A stretch of 37,183 nucleotides of DNA from Colwellia psychrerythraea (GTDB taxonomy: Bacteria > Pseudomonadota > Gammaproteobacteria > Enterobacterales > Alteromonadaceae). Positions 25,949 to 35,009 of this stretch are shown in pieces. A program made the position numbers and the translations under genes. Each line of letters opens with the position of its first letter. Position 1 is the stretch's first letter. The DNA lies in assembly GCA_002163005.1 (NCBI GenBank), contig MAAF01000067.1, positions 1 to 37,183 of the forward strand. The letters run 5' to 3'. A model generated the notes under the pieces. The model was not told the DNA's origin, made no database searches, and was given only the letters and a program-made list of their open reading frames with translations.

Positions 25949-26500
25949 TTAAGCGCTAGATAAGGATGGTGCGTCTAAGGTTAATTCAGCATGACTCTCA
26001 ACGTTAGCTTTCTGCTGATCCGTATTTACTTCATTACTTGGGACTGTGCGATATAAGTCGTCTTCGCTTAATAGTGAATCGCTATCAAGTAAAATTATCA
26101 GTTTCTCTTCTACAGACACTAACCCCTTTAGAAAACAGCCATCAATACTGCTGCCAAAAGCAGGTGCTTTGCGTATGGATTGGCTAGTAAACTTATAAAC
26201 TTCTGAAACAGCATCAACCACAATACCAACAACCATGCTGCTAGATTTAGATTGTTGTCGTAATATAATGGTGACGGTCTGCTCATTATAATCAAGGGCT
26301 GATTGACCAAACCGTAAACGTAAATCAATGATAGGTATAATGACACCTCGAAGGTTAATTACCCCTTTAATGTAATCCGGTTTATTAGGAAGTTCAGTGA
26401 CAGAGCTCCACACTCGGATTTCTTGCACACAGAGTATGTCAACGCCATACTCTTCTCCTTGAAGAATGAAAGTGAGATACTCTTGTTCTATATCTGCCAT
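25949..26500 (-). CDS. cheW: Chemotaxis coupling protein CheW (copy 2)
   Basis: About 183 residues, a CheW domain with YLTFILQGEEYGVDILCVQEIR, then LPNKPDYIKGVINLRGVIIP and IIDLRLRFG. It links receptors to CheA. The ATG at 26500 is chosen because AAAGGA lies 6 bases upstream; the longer frame opens with TTG. A 30-residue tail after the domain (PSNEVNTDQQKANVE...) is low complexity. It is a paralogue of the neighbouring copy, suggesting that each couples a different receptor or fills a different place in the lattice. Confidence 0.95.
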   Translation of the reverse strand: MADIEQEYLTFILQGEEYGVDILCVQEIRVWSSVTELPNKPDYIKGVINLRGVIIPIIDLRLRFGQSALDYNEQTVTIILRQQSKSSSMVVGIVVDAVSEVYKFTSQSIRKAPAFGSSIDGCFLKGLVSVEEKLIILLDSDSLLSEDDLYRTVPSNEVNTDQQKANVESHAELTLDAPSLSSA

Positions 26501-26566
26501 GATCTTTCCTTTAAACAAAATAGTTTAGTTATTACAAATCGTTTGACTAGTAACTGAGAATAAAGA

Positions 26567-27094
26567 TTAACTTTGCAATCTATGCTTTTCTACTTGTTGT
26601 AAATTAGCAACATTAAGTACTGTTACCACCTTATTCTCACTATTAATTAAACCATCAATATATTGTTGACCGACACAGCCACCAAATGCCGGTGCTGGTT
26701 TTATATCAACGCTTTCAACATTGAGTACGTCGGACACGGCATCAACAACAAAACCAATAGTGCGGGATTTATCATCACTATGATAAGTAAGTACTATTAC
26801 TACGGTTGTTTCTAAGTAATTAGCTTTACCAATGCTAAATTTAAGACGTAAATCGACAATGGGAACAATAATTCCCCGCATATTAATCACGCCTTTTATA
26901 TAACTTGGCGCGTTAGGAATTTTCGTCGGTTGCTCCCAACTTCTGATTTCTTCAACACACAAGATATCAACCGCATATTGCTCTTGTGCTAAAAGAAAAG
27001 TTAGGTATTGATCACCGCTGGTAATAAAGTCAATACCTTCAACAGTATGCTCTCCTTCAACAGGTACATCTTGTGCCATTGCTTGTATATTCAT
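26567..27094 (-). CDS. cheW: Chemotaxis coupling protein CheW (copy 1)
   Basis: About 175 residues, CheW domain with YLTFLLAQEQYAVDILCVEEIR, IPNAPSYIKGVINMRGIIVP and IVDLRLKF. The ATG at 27094 overlaps the cheA stop as ATGA, with GGAG 8 bases upstream, which favours this start and indicates coupled translation with cheA. It carries an N-terminal 20-residue acidic extension that the other copy lacks. Confidence 0.95.
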   Translation of the reverse strand: MNIQAMAQDVPVEGEHTVEGIDFITSGDQYLTFLLAQEQYAVDILCVEEIRSWEQPTKIPNAPSYIKGVINMRGIIVPIVDLRLKFSIGKANYLETTVVIVLTYHSDDKSRTIGFVVDAVSDVLNVESVDIKPAPAFGGCVGQQYIDGLINSENKVVTVLNVANLQQVEKHRLQS

Positions 27095-29220
27095 AAACAT
27101 AACTCCGCAGCTACACTACTATTGCCATCAGTTTTTACCCGCTGGGCTCTTTGAGCTTGCTCTAATGCCATATTAATCATACCGGGTATATCTAATATCA
27201 TTGCAACAGAGCCATCACCGAGAATTGTAGCTCCTGATATCCCTGCAACCTGTTGATAATTATCATTTAAGCTTTTTATTACCACTTGCTGCTGAGCTAG
27301 CAAATCATCAACCATCAAGCCGACCTTCTGCCCATCAGCCTCGACAACAACAAGTAAAGCTTTATCTATTTCTGTACATTCTGTCTCTAAATTAAACAAC
27401 TGATATATAGGTAAGACAGGTACATTGTCATCGCGTAATCGATAAAGAACCATATCGCCAGAAACACGATTAATGAGGTTATTATCAATTTGTAATGATT
27501 CAACAATTGAAATCAGTGGAATAATGTATGTTTCAGTGCCCACTTTGACTAATTGACCGTCTAATATCGCCAGTGTTAATGGTAAATTTACCTTGAAAGT
27601 ACTACCTTTACCTAAGGTAGATTCAACTTGAATTCTTCCCCCTAATGCTTGAATGTTACGTTTAACTACATCCATACCAACACCACGGCCAGATATATCA
27701 GTAACTTCTGCTGCGGTAGAAAAGCCCGGCTCAAATAATAAATCATATACCTGACTATCGGTTAAGGTAGCATTTGCATCAATAAGGCCTTTATCAATTG
27801 CTTTATCTAACACTGATGTTCTATTAATTCCTGCGCCATCATCCTTAATTTCAATGACGATATTACCGCCTTGATGATAAGCATCTAATGAAATGGTTCC
27901 TTTCTCAGGTTTACCATTAGCAAGTCTAATTTCTTTTGATTCAATGCCATGGTCGGCAGCATTTCTCACGAGATGAACTAATGGGTCACCAATTTGTTCC
28001 ATTACCGTTTTATCTAACTCGGTTTGCTCACCATTAATCACTAACTCCATTGTTTTACCTGTTTTTATAGCCAGGTCGTGTACAAGTCGAGGAAATCGAT
28101 TAAAAGCAAAACTTATCGGCAACATGCGGATACGCATGACACTTTCTTGCAATTCTTTTGTATTTTGTAAAAGTTGCTCAAGACCATTAGTAAGGCGTTC
28201 AACTTTTGTCATGTCAAAATCATTGCCTAACTCTGACAACATAGATTGGGTGATAACTAACTCACCGACTAAATTGATTAAACTATCAACTTTATCTACA
28301 CCAACCCGAATTGAGCCTAAATCTGCTTTTACCTTACCTTTAGCCGCCTTACTTTTCTCTTCAATAACAGCATCTGGCTCGTGTTCAACTTTAGTACTCG
28401 CAAGTGAAATTTGATTAGCTGCTTTGCTTGGTAGTTGGGGCTGTACTGATGGTTCAGAAATGATGGAGTTAACACCCTCGGATAAGTTTTGAGTAAATTC
28501 ATCATCAGATGTATTTGTTATCGGCTCTAATGTTAATAAGCATTCATCTTCAACCCATTCAAAAATCTCTATGACTTCAGCTTCTTCTACATCTGTAATT
28601 AGCGTTAATTGCCAGCTTAAATAGAGTTCTTGTGCATCAATATCCATCAATGCAGGTAATTCTTCAGTGTTAGCACAAATGGTTAACTCACCTAATTCTG
28701 CTAAGGCACTAAAAAGGAAGATGGGATCATTACCTGTTTTCGCTAAACTATGCTCAGGAATGAATTTGATGTTATAACCACATGCATCTTTCTTTTCGAT
28801 ATTACTATTGCTCTCATTTTCACTGTCAGTTGATTGTTCATCACCTAAGGTTTCAGATAAACGAGATGAAGTTTTCGCTACTTTATCATGGTCATAATCT
28901 TGATTATCGCGAGCGGCTTCTATCAATAAACGCATGCAATCAACAGCATCAAGTAAGATTTCGGTATCTTTACTAGTCACTTCTCGACGGCCATCTCGCA
29001 TTTCATCGAGTAAGGTTTCTACTAGATGAGTAAACTCGGTAACATTATCAAAGCCAAATGTTCCAGCCCCACCCTTGATGGAATGAGCAGCTCTAAAAAT
29101 TGAGTGAATAGTTTCATTGTCACCCCGTTTTAAATCTAATAACCCAGACTCCATTAACGCAAGCCCTTCAAAACTCTCTTCCAAAAAGCTTGGAATAAAT
29201 TGCGATAGATCAACACTCAT
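27091..29220 (-). CDS. cheA: Chemotaxis histidine kinase CheA
   Basis: 709 residues. The P1 domain has phospho-acceptor H46 in FRAAHSIKGGAGTFG. A middle domain at ~150-235 (FLFSALAELGELTI ... VEDECLLTL) is found in many non-enteric CheA proteins in place of E. coli-type P2. The dimerisation helices begin near 297 (IRVGVDKVDSLINLVGEL). The ATPase has N box LVRNAADHGIE, KDDGAGI and GRGVGMDVVK, and a CheW-like P5 domain completes it. It phosphorylates the CheY and CheB of this operon, and possibly the other receivers encoded downstream. Confidence 0.97.
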   Translation of the reverse strand: MSVDLSQFIPSFLEESFEGLALMESGLLDLKRGDNETIHSIFRAAHSIKGGAGTFGFDNVTEFTHLVETLLDEMRDGRREVTSKDTEILLDAVDCMRLLIEAARDNQDYDHDKVAKTSSRLSETLGDEQSTDSENESNSNIEKKDACGYNIKFIPEHSLAKTGNDPIFLFSALAELGELTICANTEELPALMDIDAQELYLSWQLTLITDVEEAEVIEIFEWVEDECLLTLEPITNTSDDEFTQNLSEGVNSIISEPSVQPQLPSKAANQISLASTKVEHEPDAVIEEKSKAAKGKVKADLGSIRVGVDKVDSLINLVGELVITQSMLSELGNDFDMTKVERLTNGLEQLLQNTKELQESVMRIRMLPISFAFNRFPRLVHDLAIKTGKTMELVINGEQTELDKTVMEQIGDPLVHLVRNAADHGIESKEIRLANGKPEKGTISLDAYHQGGNIVIEIKDDGAGINRTSVLDKAIDKGLIDANATLTDSQVYDLLFEPGFSTAAEVTDISGRGVGMDVVKRNIQALGGRIQVESTLGKGSTFKVNLPLTLAILDGQLVKVGTETYIIPLISIVESLQIDNNLINRVSGDMVLYRLRDDNVPVLPIYQLFNLETECTEIDKALLVVVEADGQKVGLMVDDLLAQQQVVIKSLNDNYQQVAGISGATILGDGSVAMILDIPGMINMALEQAQRAQRVKTDGNSSVAAELCL

Positions 29221-29335
29221 AACTGATTACCTACTATTTCCTTGTCAATATCAGGGACGTTATCACGGCAAAGTACTTCTACTATTAGTACGTTAAATGT
29301 ACTGAACTGATTAAACGGAATTTATGCTAACAATA

Positions 29336-29698
29336 TTATTTGACCACTCTTTTAATCGTGGCTAATAACTTTTCAGGGTTAAACGGTTTAACCAACCAAC
29401 CCGTTGCGCCAGCCGATTTTCCACGAATTTTCATTTCAGAAGAGCTTTCTGTCGTTAGCATCAAAATAGGGGTAAATTTAAAACTAGCCAACTTTCTCAA
29501 CTCAGTACATAAACTAATACCATCCATATTTGGCATATTTACATCTGAAATAACTAAGTCAAAATTATTGATTTTCGCTTTACTTAAACCATCTTGGCCA
29601 TCTTTAGCTTCGACCGTTTGGTAACCGGCACTTTTTAGGGTAAAACTGACCATATCTCTTATTGAGTTTGAGTCATCAACAACCAACACTTTAGTCAT
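29336..29698 (-). CDS. cheY: CheY-like response regulator
   Basis: 120 residues, a stand-alone receiver with VVDDSNSIR, phospho-acceptor Asp in LVISDVNMPNMDG, Thr in LMLTTESS and Lys in WLVKPFNPEKL. It is encoded directly before cheA, so it is the likely output of this array. Whether it acts on the flagellar motor cannot be said: no flagellar gene is in the window, and the linked partner-switch genes suggest other outputs. Confidence 0.93.
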   Translation of the reverse strand: MTKVLVVDDSNSIRDMVSFTLKSAGYQTVEAKDGQDGLSKAKINNFDLVISDVNMPNMDGISLCTELRKLASFKFTPILMLTTESSSEMKIRGKSAGATGWLVKPFNPEKLLATIKRVVK

Positions 29699-29766
29699 AC
29701 GGTTTTCCTCATCGTTTAAGGCTTCGAAGTTATGGGTATTTACATTTTGTTATAAAAAGGAAGGAT

Positions 29767-30042
29767 TTAATCCATGATGTATTGTAATAAGATTGCATCA
29801 CAGAGACCAAGTTGTTGAATGCTCTCTTTCAGAACGCTCGACTTTGATTGCCACTTAATTTCTTTACCTTGGGCAATAATGTAGGTAACAACTGCAAGAA
29901 TAAATTGCACACCAATAGTATCAATACGTGCTAACTCACTATCGTCGATAGTTATCACATCTTGGTCATCTATAAGTGGAATAATTTGAGCTTGGTACTC
30001 GTCAACTTGAGCAATCGTTAAATCACTGGGGAATTTGATCAT
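29767..30042 (-). CDS. STAS-domain protein, first gene of chemosensory cluster
   Basis: 91 residues, single STAS domain; the acceptor position is in LARIDTIGVQFIL, where Thr replaces the usual Ser-Ser. STAS proteins of this size are often found at the head of cheY-cheA operons of this class. It is distinct from the HsbA-like STAS protein 11 genes downstream. No clear ribosome site is seen. The ATPase encoded at 16911-18674 could act on either STAS protein. Confidence 0.85.
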   Translation of the reverse strand: MIKFPSDLTIAQVDEYQAQIIPLIDDQDVITIDDSELARIDTIGVQFILAVVTYIIAQGKEIKWQSKSSVLKESIQQLGLCDAILLQYIMD

Positions 30043-30324
30043 TTTTTATAAAATATCCATATTTATTATTATTTTATCTTGTGCTTTAAAGCATATGACA
30101 GATTTAATGGAATGCAAGAAACAAGCATTAAAATTTTATAATTTATTTAATCGATTGAAAAATATAGATATTAAAGCAACTTTAAATTTTATTTATCAAC
30201 AAAAACGTTGATATTGTTGCTAGCACTAAAAAAACAAAAGCGCAAGAAAAGTAATTTTTTCTTACACTTTTTAAGGAGTTACCTAGTTGGAGGGGGTGAT
30301 TCTAAAACCAGCATAGCAAGAATT
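30043..30324. promoter_or_regulatory. AT-rich upstream region of the chemosensory cluster, with hairpin
   Basis: This stretch lies between the start of the 15-gene cluster and the stop of the dnrP-like gene, so it should hold the cluster's promoter. It is very AT-rich. A perfect inverted repeat, TATCAAC (30194-30200) and GTTGATA (30207-30213) around a 6-base spacer, is a possible regulator site. I found no convincing sigma-28, sigma-54 or FNR site here. Confidence 0.35.
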
Positions 30325-30525
30325 TTAACGTGGTAAATAAAAGACCATCACTATGCAGAATAACGCTATAAGCCAGAAAGCTTTAAAAAAAAATTTCACC
30401 TTAATATTTCTATCATTTGGGTGTTTATCAGGTAACTCCATACCACAATGCTGACATTGATTATTTTCGCCTTCACAGGTGTTTTCAGTTTGACAAAACA
30501 AACATGTTTTAGTTGTTTGGCTCAT
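30325..30525 (-). CDS. Small zinc-ribbon membrane protein, DnrP-like
   Basis: 66 residues. Two CxxC pairs (CLFCQTENTCEGENNQCQHC) form a small zinc ribbon, followed by MELPDKHP, and one membrane helix at the C-terminus (FFKAFWLIALFCIVMVFYLP). The layout resembles DnrP proteins often found beside norD or other denitrification genes, whose function is not settled. It follows norD by 33 bases on the same strand, and so is probably the last gene of the nor accessory operon. Confidence 0.75.
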   Translation of the reverse strand: MSQTTKTCLFCQTENTCEGENNQCQHCGMELPDKHPNDRNIKVKFFFKAFWLIALFCIVMVFYLPR

Positions 30526-30558
30526 ACTAGTTCCCTTTTAATATTCATTTGTGAACAG

Positions 30559-32415
30559 CTACTGTGAAGTCAACTGATGATACAATTGCGGTAAACGTAA
30601 TGGCAATTGAGCTGGTCTTAATATTTGAGTAAAACCATCATTGCCAAATAAATAGGGTAGGTATTCTTGTGCATCAACATCGATTGTTATGCAAAAAGGT
30701 TTGATACCTAGTCGTTTTGCTTCATTAATTGCCTGATGAGTATCTTCAATGCCAAAGCGCCCTTCATAGTGATCAATATCATTGGGTTTACCATCGGTTA
30801 AAATGAGCAAAAGTTTGTCTGCCGTTTTTTGTTCACTAATAACCTTTGTCGCTTGACGAATTGCCGCGCCCATTCTTGTATAAAATCCAGGCGTAATCGC
30901 TTGTATGCGTCCTCTTACATGATCATTATATTTTTCGTTAAAGTTTTTCAACATAGTAAAGCGAATATTGCTTCGTTTTACCGAAGAAAATCCGTACATA
31001 GCAAAATTATCACCAACCGACTGTAATGCTTCACCAAACAGCAAGAGACTGTCTTGCACTACGTCAATAACACGATTGTCATTATCTAAATGGGAATCCG
31101 TCGACATTGATAAATCGGCTAATAATAAACAAGACAAATCACGATTATTACCTCTATATGATTGAAATAATCCTTTCTCCGCTGTCGCTGCCGTTTTACT
31201 CTCAACATGAAAATCGAGCCAAGCATTTAAATCAAGTTCTTCACCTTGAGGTTGAGCTTTTAGCCAATATTTAACACTGCGTAACTGTTCAAATTGTGCT
31301 TGAATCATTCTTGCGGTTTTTTGCAATTTCACCGGTAATTTTGTTGGTGTGGCATCACGAGGTAACATTGGTTGCAATAAACAACGATCTTCTTGCAACG
31401 TTTGCGTTTTATAATTCCATTCCGGTAACTTTATCCCCTCACCTAGCGGAATATCATCTTCAGATGCCGAAGGTAAGTCTAAATCTATTTTTATTTGACC
31501 ACTTTTTTGATGTTCTTGTTTCTTGGTTAAGGTAATTTTATCTAGATCATCAATAGTGCTTTGATAATCTTCTTCATCTTCATCACTATCATCTTTACCA
31601 CGATCCATTTTTGAAAACTCGCTCCAAGAGAACAAGCTTTCAAGACGGAATATCATCATACCACCGCGACTATCATCAGAGTCTACACGTTCAGCTTTTT
31701 TCCTTGAGCTCTGCGCTTTTTTAGCTGATTTTTTCTCGGCATCTTGATCTTCGTTATCATCTGATAGCTCATCTTCATCAATATCTGCCATAAGTACATC
31801 ATCACTGCTAGCAGAAGGATAAAGCCATAAATATACTGCTTGGGGGGCGAAGTTCACCACAGGGAATTCGTTAACGGAACCAGGGATTATAATGGCATCC
31901 CTGATTGACTGCTCCATCGTTCTTTCTAGCGCAGGCATTTGATCCAGCGGTGGACGCATATCAACAAATGCTTTGGCTAAACGGCGATATCGGTTATGTA
32001 GCGCAGGGAATTTTTCTAATACGGCGACCACTAATGCTTGATTGTCTTTAGCCCAATGACGAAAACTACCACTATGATGGGCAGCTAGAACAGCTAACCA
32101 AATATAAAGATCATAATTAAGTGCTTTTTCATTAAATACTGCCAATGATTCAGGTAAACGTAAGCTTTCTTCATCTTGCCAAGCAAGACTTACGAGTTGG
32201 TTATCACCCGATATTTTTTGCAGAAAGCTTTTACGGGTTAAATACTCTCGTCCTGTAGCCGCTTCAACACGTTTAACAACATCACCACCTAGCGCTCGGA
32301 AAACCATCGCGACTGACTTACTTACTTGATCAAAAGTTACTCGTGCATCATCAAACTCAGGATTTGCTTTTCGAGTAATATATTTATGCCAAAGTCCACC
32401 AACCCACTCTTCCAT
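30559..32415 (-). CDS. norD: NO-reductase activation protein NorD (VWA domain)
   Basis: 618 residues. The C-terminal von Willebrand factor A domain has the metal-site motif DLSMSTDS (LSCLLLADLSMST), Thr in the second loop, and LILTDGKPNDIDHYEG. The middle is long, acidic and low-complexity (DEDELSDDNEDQDAEKKSAK; KDDSDEDEEDYQ). NorD works with the AAA ATPase NorQ as a MoxR/VWA pair that inserts the iron cofactor of cytochrome-c NO reductase (NorB). Here it is separated from the rest of the operon by a 365-base gap that holds a dispersed repeat, so it may need its own promoter. Confidence 0.95.
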   Translation of the reverse strand: MEEWVGGLWHKYITRKANPEFDDARVTFDQVSKSVAMVFRALGGDVVKRVEAATGREYLTRKSFLQKISGDNQLVSLAWQDEESLRLPESLAVFNEKALNYDLYIWLAVLAAHHSGSFRHWAKDNQALVVAVLEKFPALHNRYRRLAKAFVDMRPPLDQMPALERTMEQSIRDAIIIPGSVNEFPVVNFAPQAVYLWLYPSASSDDVLMADIDEDELSDDNEDQDAEKKSAKKAQSSRKKAERVDSDDSRGGMMIFRLESLFSWSEFSKMDRGKDDSDEDEEDYQSTIDDLDKITLTKKQEHQKSGQIKIDLDLPSASEDDIPLGEGIKLPEWNYKTQTLQEDRCLLQPMLPRDATPTKLPVKLQKTARMIQAQFEQLRSVKYWLKAQPQGEELDLNAWLDFHVESKTAATAEKGLFQSYRGNNRDLSCLLLADLSMSTDSHLDNDNRVIDVVQDSLLLFGEALQSVGDNFAMYGFSSVKRSNIRFTMLKNFNEKYNDHVRGRIQAITPGFYTRMGAAIRQATKVISEQKTADKLLLILTDGKPNDIDHYEGRFGIEDTHQAINEAKRLGIKPFCITIDVDAQEYLPYLFGNDGFTQILRPAQLPLRLPQLYHQLTSQ

Positions 32416-32604
32416 AACCGTAATACATTCATTTAAATAAATAGTGGTAATATTGTAGCAATAATATTGCCCGTTGCCGTGATGTGGGTCAACAGAACGT
32501 TATTTTGGTGTAACAAAATTTAAAATGGGGTCAGTGGTAAATAGCGGGGTTTAGCCGTTGGTGAGGTTTTGTCTAGCAAACATTTTTGCATAAACTATAC
32601 CCGT

Positions 32605-32760
32605 GACCATTCAAGATGTAGGTTTCAGAGTGCTTGTGCAATTTCAATTCAAGGCGCTGTGATGAAATAATGGTTGTTCAGGAGAATATGCTCCTGCATT
32701 CTCTAATAACACCATGCTTGTAGCGTCCTTACCAAAATCAATAACAAGGTATTACTATAA
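32605..32760 (+). repeat. Dispersed palindromic repeat (MITE-like), copy 1, in the norD upstream gap
   Basis: The 365-base gap 32416-32780 contains this repeat and no gene. The core at 32667-32755 includes a hairpin CAGGAGAATATGCTCCTG and GCATTCTCTAATA, then AGCGTCCTTACC and AAAATCAATAAC. The same core in opposite orientation occurs at 37080-37169 with few differences. The outer ends are not fixed because only two copies are in the window. The rest of the gap (32416-32600) shows nothing recognisable. Confidence 0.75.
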
Positions 32761-32780
32761 AATTCTGTTATGCAAAGATG

Positions 32781-33230
32781 CTAAAAAATAGGGAGTTTTT
32801 TTGCCATGGCTCGAGATAAATTTAACATGCCGATCAAAATAAATCCCGCATGCCAAGTAACAAAATAAATTAATCCCACCATAATTGAGGCTTGTAATTG
32901 CGAGGTAAAATAAATCACCATTAACGGTACTACAGCAAGTAAAACACCCGCCAGAACAGAAAGTTGCAAACTTCTTATTAAGTGAATTTTTCCGATACCG
33001 AGATTTCGCATTCTTATTTTATTATTATCAACTTGGCCTTCTACACCATCGTTGTGGACTTTTTGTTGCTGATATTGACGATAATAATAAAGTAATACTA
33101 AAAAAAATATGCCAGGTAATAACAGTAAATTTGCTAGGTATAAAGATTGGTAAATTACCGCGAAGTTTCCACTTGGGCTGGGACTTCGATTAATCATACT
33201 CCCATCCTTGATCTTATGAACGAGTGACAT
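32781..33230 (-). CDS. Hypothetical three-helix membrane protein in nor operon
   Basis: 149 residues. Three hydrophobic segments are visible: LYLANLLLLPGIFFLVLLYY, a second around LSVLAGVLLAVVPLMVIYF, and a third around IMVGLIYFVTWHAGFILIGM. A basic cytoplasmic loop (YYRQYQQQKVHND) separates the first two. It lies 22 bases after norF and is co-transcribed. I do not recognise the family; a heme-copper-oxidase or NO-reductase accessory role is suggested by position only. The start could be Met1 or Met12. Confidence 0.75.
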   Translation of the reverse strand: MSLVHKIKDGSMINRSPSPSGNFAVIYQSLYLANLLLLPGIFFLVLLYYYRQYQQQKVHNDGVEGQVDNNKIRMRNLGIGKIHLIRSLQLSVLAGVLLAVVPLMVIYFTSQLQASIMVGLIYFVTWHAGFILIGMLNLSRAMAKKLPIF

Positions 33231-33252
33231 TAAATAAGCTAACAGCCTTTAA

Positions 33253-33540
33253 TTAAGTTATATAGATGACAGAAATAATTAAAGGTAGCAGCGTAATATA
33301 ACTTAAGAATAGTAAACGCCAGAACTTAGGAGCGTTATTAAGTTCCATAAAGATATCAACAATTTGTTGACCTTTTATTACGACAATAACTAACGCAGCA
33401 ATTGTATAGAAACTTCTATGATCAATAAATTCCGGTAAATAAATGGCAATCACACTCAAAGCAATAAGTAAAAGCCAACTCTTTATTGCTGCTGCCATAT
33501 CAACGGTTTTATTATTTTGCACTACATTATCCTTACGCAT
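33253..33540 (-). CDS. norF: NorF-like small membrane protein (cytochrome oxidase subunit IV family)
   Basis: 95 residues with three membrane helices. The segment IKGQQIVDIFMELNNAPKFWRLLFL fits the conserved core of the prokaryotic subunit-IV/NorF family (KxxxxxDxFMELxxAPxxWR). It follows norE by 30 bases, the usual norEF order. NorE and NorF are thought to help assembly or full activity of NO reductase. Confidence 0.85.
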   Translation of the reverse strand: MRKDNVVQNNKTVDMAAAIKSWLLLIALSVIAIYLPEFIDHRSFYTIAALVIVVIKGQQIVDIFMELNNAPKFWRLLFLSYITLLPLIISVIYIT

Positions 33541-33570
33541 AACTTAAGTAAAATTAACAATCCAGTTCGA

Positions 33571-34155
33571 CTAAATAACATATATTAACGGAAATAAAAT
33601 AATCCACAGTAAATCCACCATATGCCAATAACTTGTACCGGCCTCAAAGCCAGAAAGACCTTTGTCTTGATACTTATTATGCCAAGCACTGTGTGCAAGA
33701 AAAGCTAGGATAACCATTCCCAATAAAACATGCATTAAATGAAAAGCAGTAATTAAAAAATATAAGGTGAAAAAGGTATTCGTTTCAATAGTTATACCTT
33801 GTTCAAATAATGAAAGGTATTCCCAAATCTTGACTGAAATATAAATGATAGCAAAAGCTTTAGCTGTTAATAATAAAAGCACCGCTTGTTTAGCTTGCGC
33901 TTTATGTATTTTAGTCAATGCGATTGCAACAAAAAAACTACTTGTGATTAACGCGATGGTATTAATTAAACCTGCCGTTTGATGTAACTGAGCTTTACCT
34001 TGACTAAACATTGCTGCGTTTAGCTGTTCACTTATGGAAAAACCAATAAAAAAAATGGCAAATACGGTTAACTCAGCCAAAATGAAAAACCACATGGCTA
34101 AATCACCGGGCAGTTTTTTATCTGGAAATACAATCGATATTGATGGGTTGGTCAT
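33571..34155 (-). CDS. norE: NorE-like protein (cytochrome c oxidase subunit III family)
   Basis: 194 residues with five membrane helices. GDLAMWFFILAELTVFAIFF, FHLMHVLLGMVILAF and SYWHMVDLLWIILFPLIYV match the subunit III fold. It is shorter than the ~260-residue oxidase subunit III, as is typical of NorE. No other oxidase subunits lie nearby, which supports NorE rather than CoxC. It starts 15 bases after norQ. Confidence 0.9.
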   Translation of the reverse strand: MTNPSISIVFPDKKLPGDLAMWFFILAELTVFAIFFIGFSISEQLNAAMFSQGKAQLHQTAGLINTIALITSSFFVAIALTKIHKAQAKQAVLLLLTAKAFAIIYISVKIWEYLSLFEQGITIETNTFFTLYFLITAFHLMHVLLGMVILAFLAHSAWHNKYQDKGLSGFEAGTSYWHMVDLLWIILFPLIYVI

Positions 34156-34170
34156 ATAATTTCTGGATAA

Positions 34171-34953
34171 CTAATCGAAGTAAATTCTAGCAACATCCAT
34201 CAAAGCTTGCACCGTTTGAGGGTCATCTGTTAATGGCTCAGCCAAACAACAGCGACAAACGTCTAACGGGTTCATACCAGAGCTAATCATTCTGGCAGCA
34301 TAAATTAGCAAGCGTGTTGAAGCGACTTCATCTAAATCATTTTGTTCTAATCGGCGTAATGCACCCGCTAGCTCAACTAATTTAAAGGCCAAATGCGGTT
34401 CAGCGCCAGCTTCCTTTATCAGTATTTGCTGTTCAAGCTCTGCACTTGGATATTCAAAACGTAAAGCGACAAAACGTTGTCTTGTACTTGCTTTCATACC
34501 TTTTAATAAATTTTGATAGCCTGGGTTATAAGAAACCACCAACATAAAACCTGGAGCAGCTTCGAGCAACTCTCCTGTGCGCTCTAAAGGTAGTATCCGG
34601 CGATCATCAGCTAAGGGGTGTAAAACTACAGTAGTATCTTTACGTGCTTCAACTACTTCATCTAAATAACAAATGCCGCCTTCACGTACAGCACGTGTTA
34701 ATGGACCATCTTGCCAATAGGTGCCATTTGGACCAATTAAATGTCGACCGACTAAATCTGCTGCGGTGAGATCGTCATGACAAGCCACTGTATATAAAGG
34801 CTTATTAAGTTTTTCGGCCATATGGGCAACAAAACGTGTTTTACCACAGCCTGTTGGGCCCTTGATCAATACAGGAAGTTGGTGTTCAAAAGCATAGTTA
34901 AACAATGACACTTCATTGCTTTGTTCTTGATAAAATAATTTGTCAGTTGCCAT
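34171..34953 (-). CDS. norQ: NorQ AAA+ ATPase (MoxR-type)
   Basis: 260 residues. Walker A is KGPTGCGKTRFV, Walker B GICYLDEVVEA, sensor-1 region VVSYNPGYQNLLKGMK and sensor-2 STRLLIYAARM. With NorD it forms the chaperone pair that activates NO reductase. It is the first gene of the operon, 84 bases from a perfect FNR box, so expression should rise under low oxygen and/or NO. Confidence 0.95.
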   Translation of the reverse strand: MATDKLFYQEQSNEVSLFNYAFEHQLPVLIKGPTGCGKTRFVAHMAEKLNKPLYTVACHDDLTAADLVGRHLIGPNGTYWQDGPLTRAVREGGICYLDEVVEARKDTTVVLHPLADDRRILPLERTGELLEAAPGFMLVVSYNPGYQNLLKGMKASTRQRFVALRFEYPSAELEQQILIKEAGAEPHLAFKLVELAGALRRLEQNDLDEVASTRLLIYAARMISSGMNPLDVCRCCLAEPLTDDPQTVQALMDVARIYFD

Positions 34954-35009
34954 GGGAGACGATTATCTGTGGTTATTAAACTTGATGCTAAAGTACCCTG
35001 CTATTGACC

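Noticed and set aside
30043..30324. Possible sigma-28 promoter (TAAAGTT on the minus strand) before the chemosensory cluster
   Set aside because: The second element is absent at the expected 11-base spacing; the nearest similar bases are about 20 away.
33571..34155. Subunit III-like protein as part of an aerobic cytochrome oxidase
   Set aside because: No subunits I or II are present, the protein is short, and it sits between norQ and norF.
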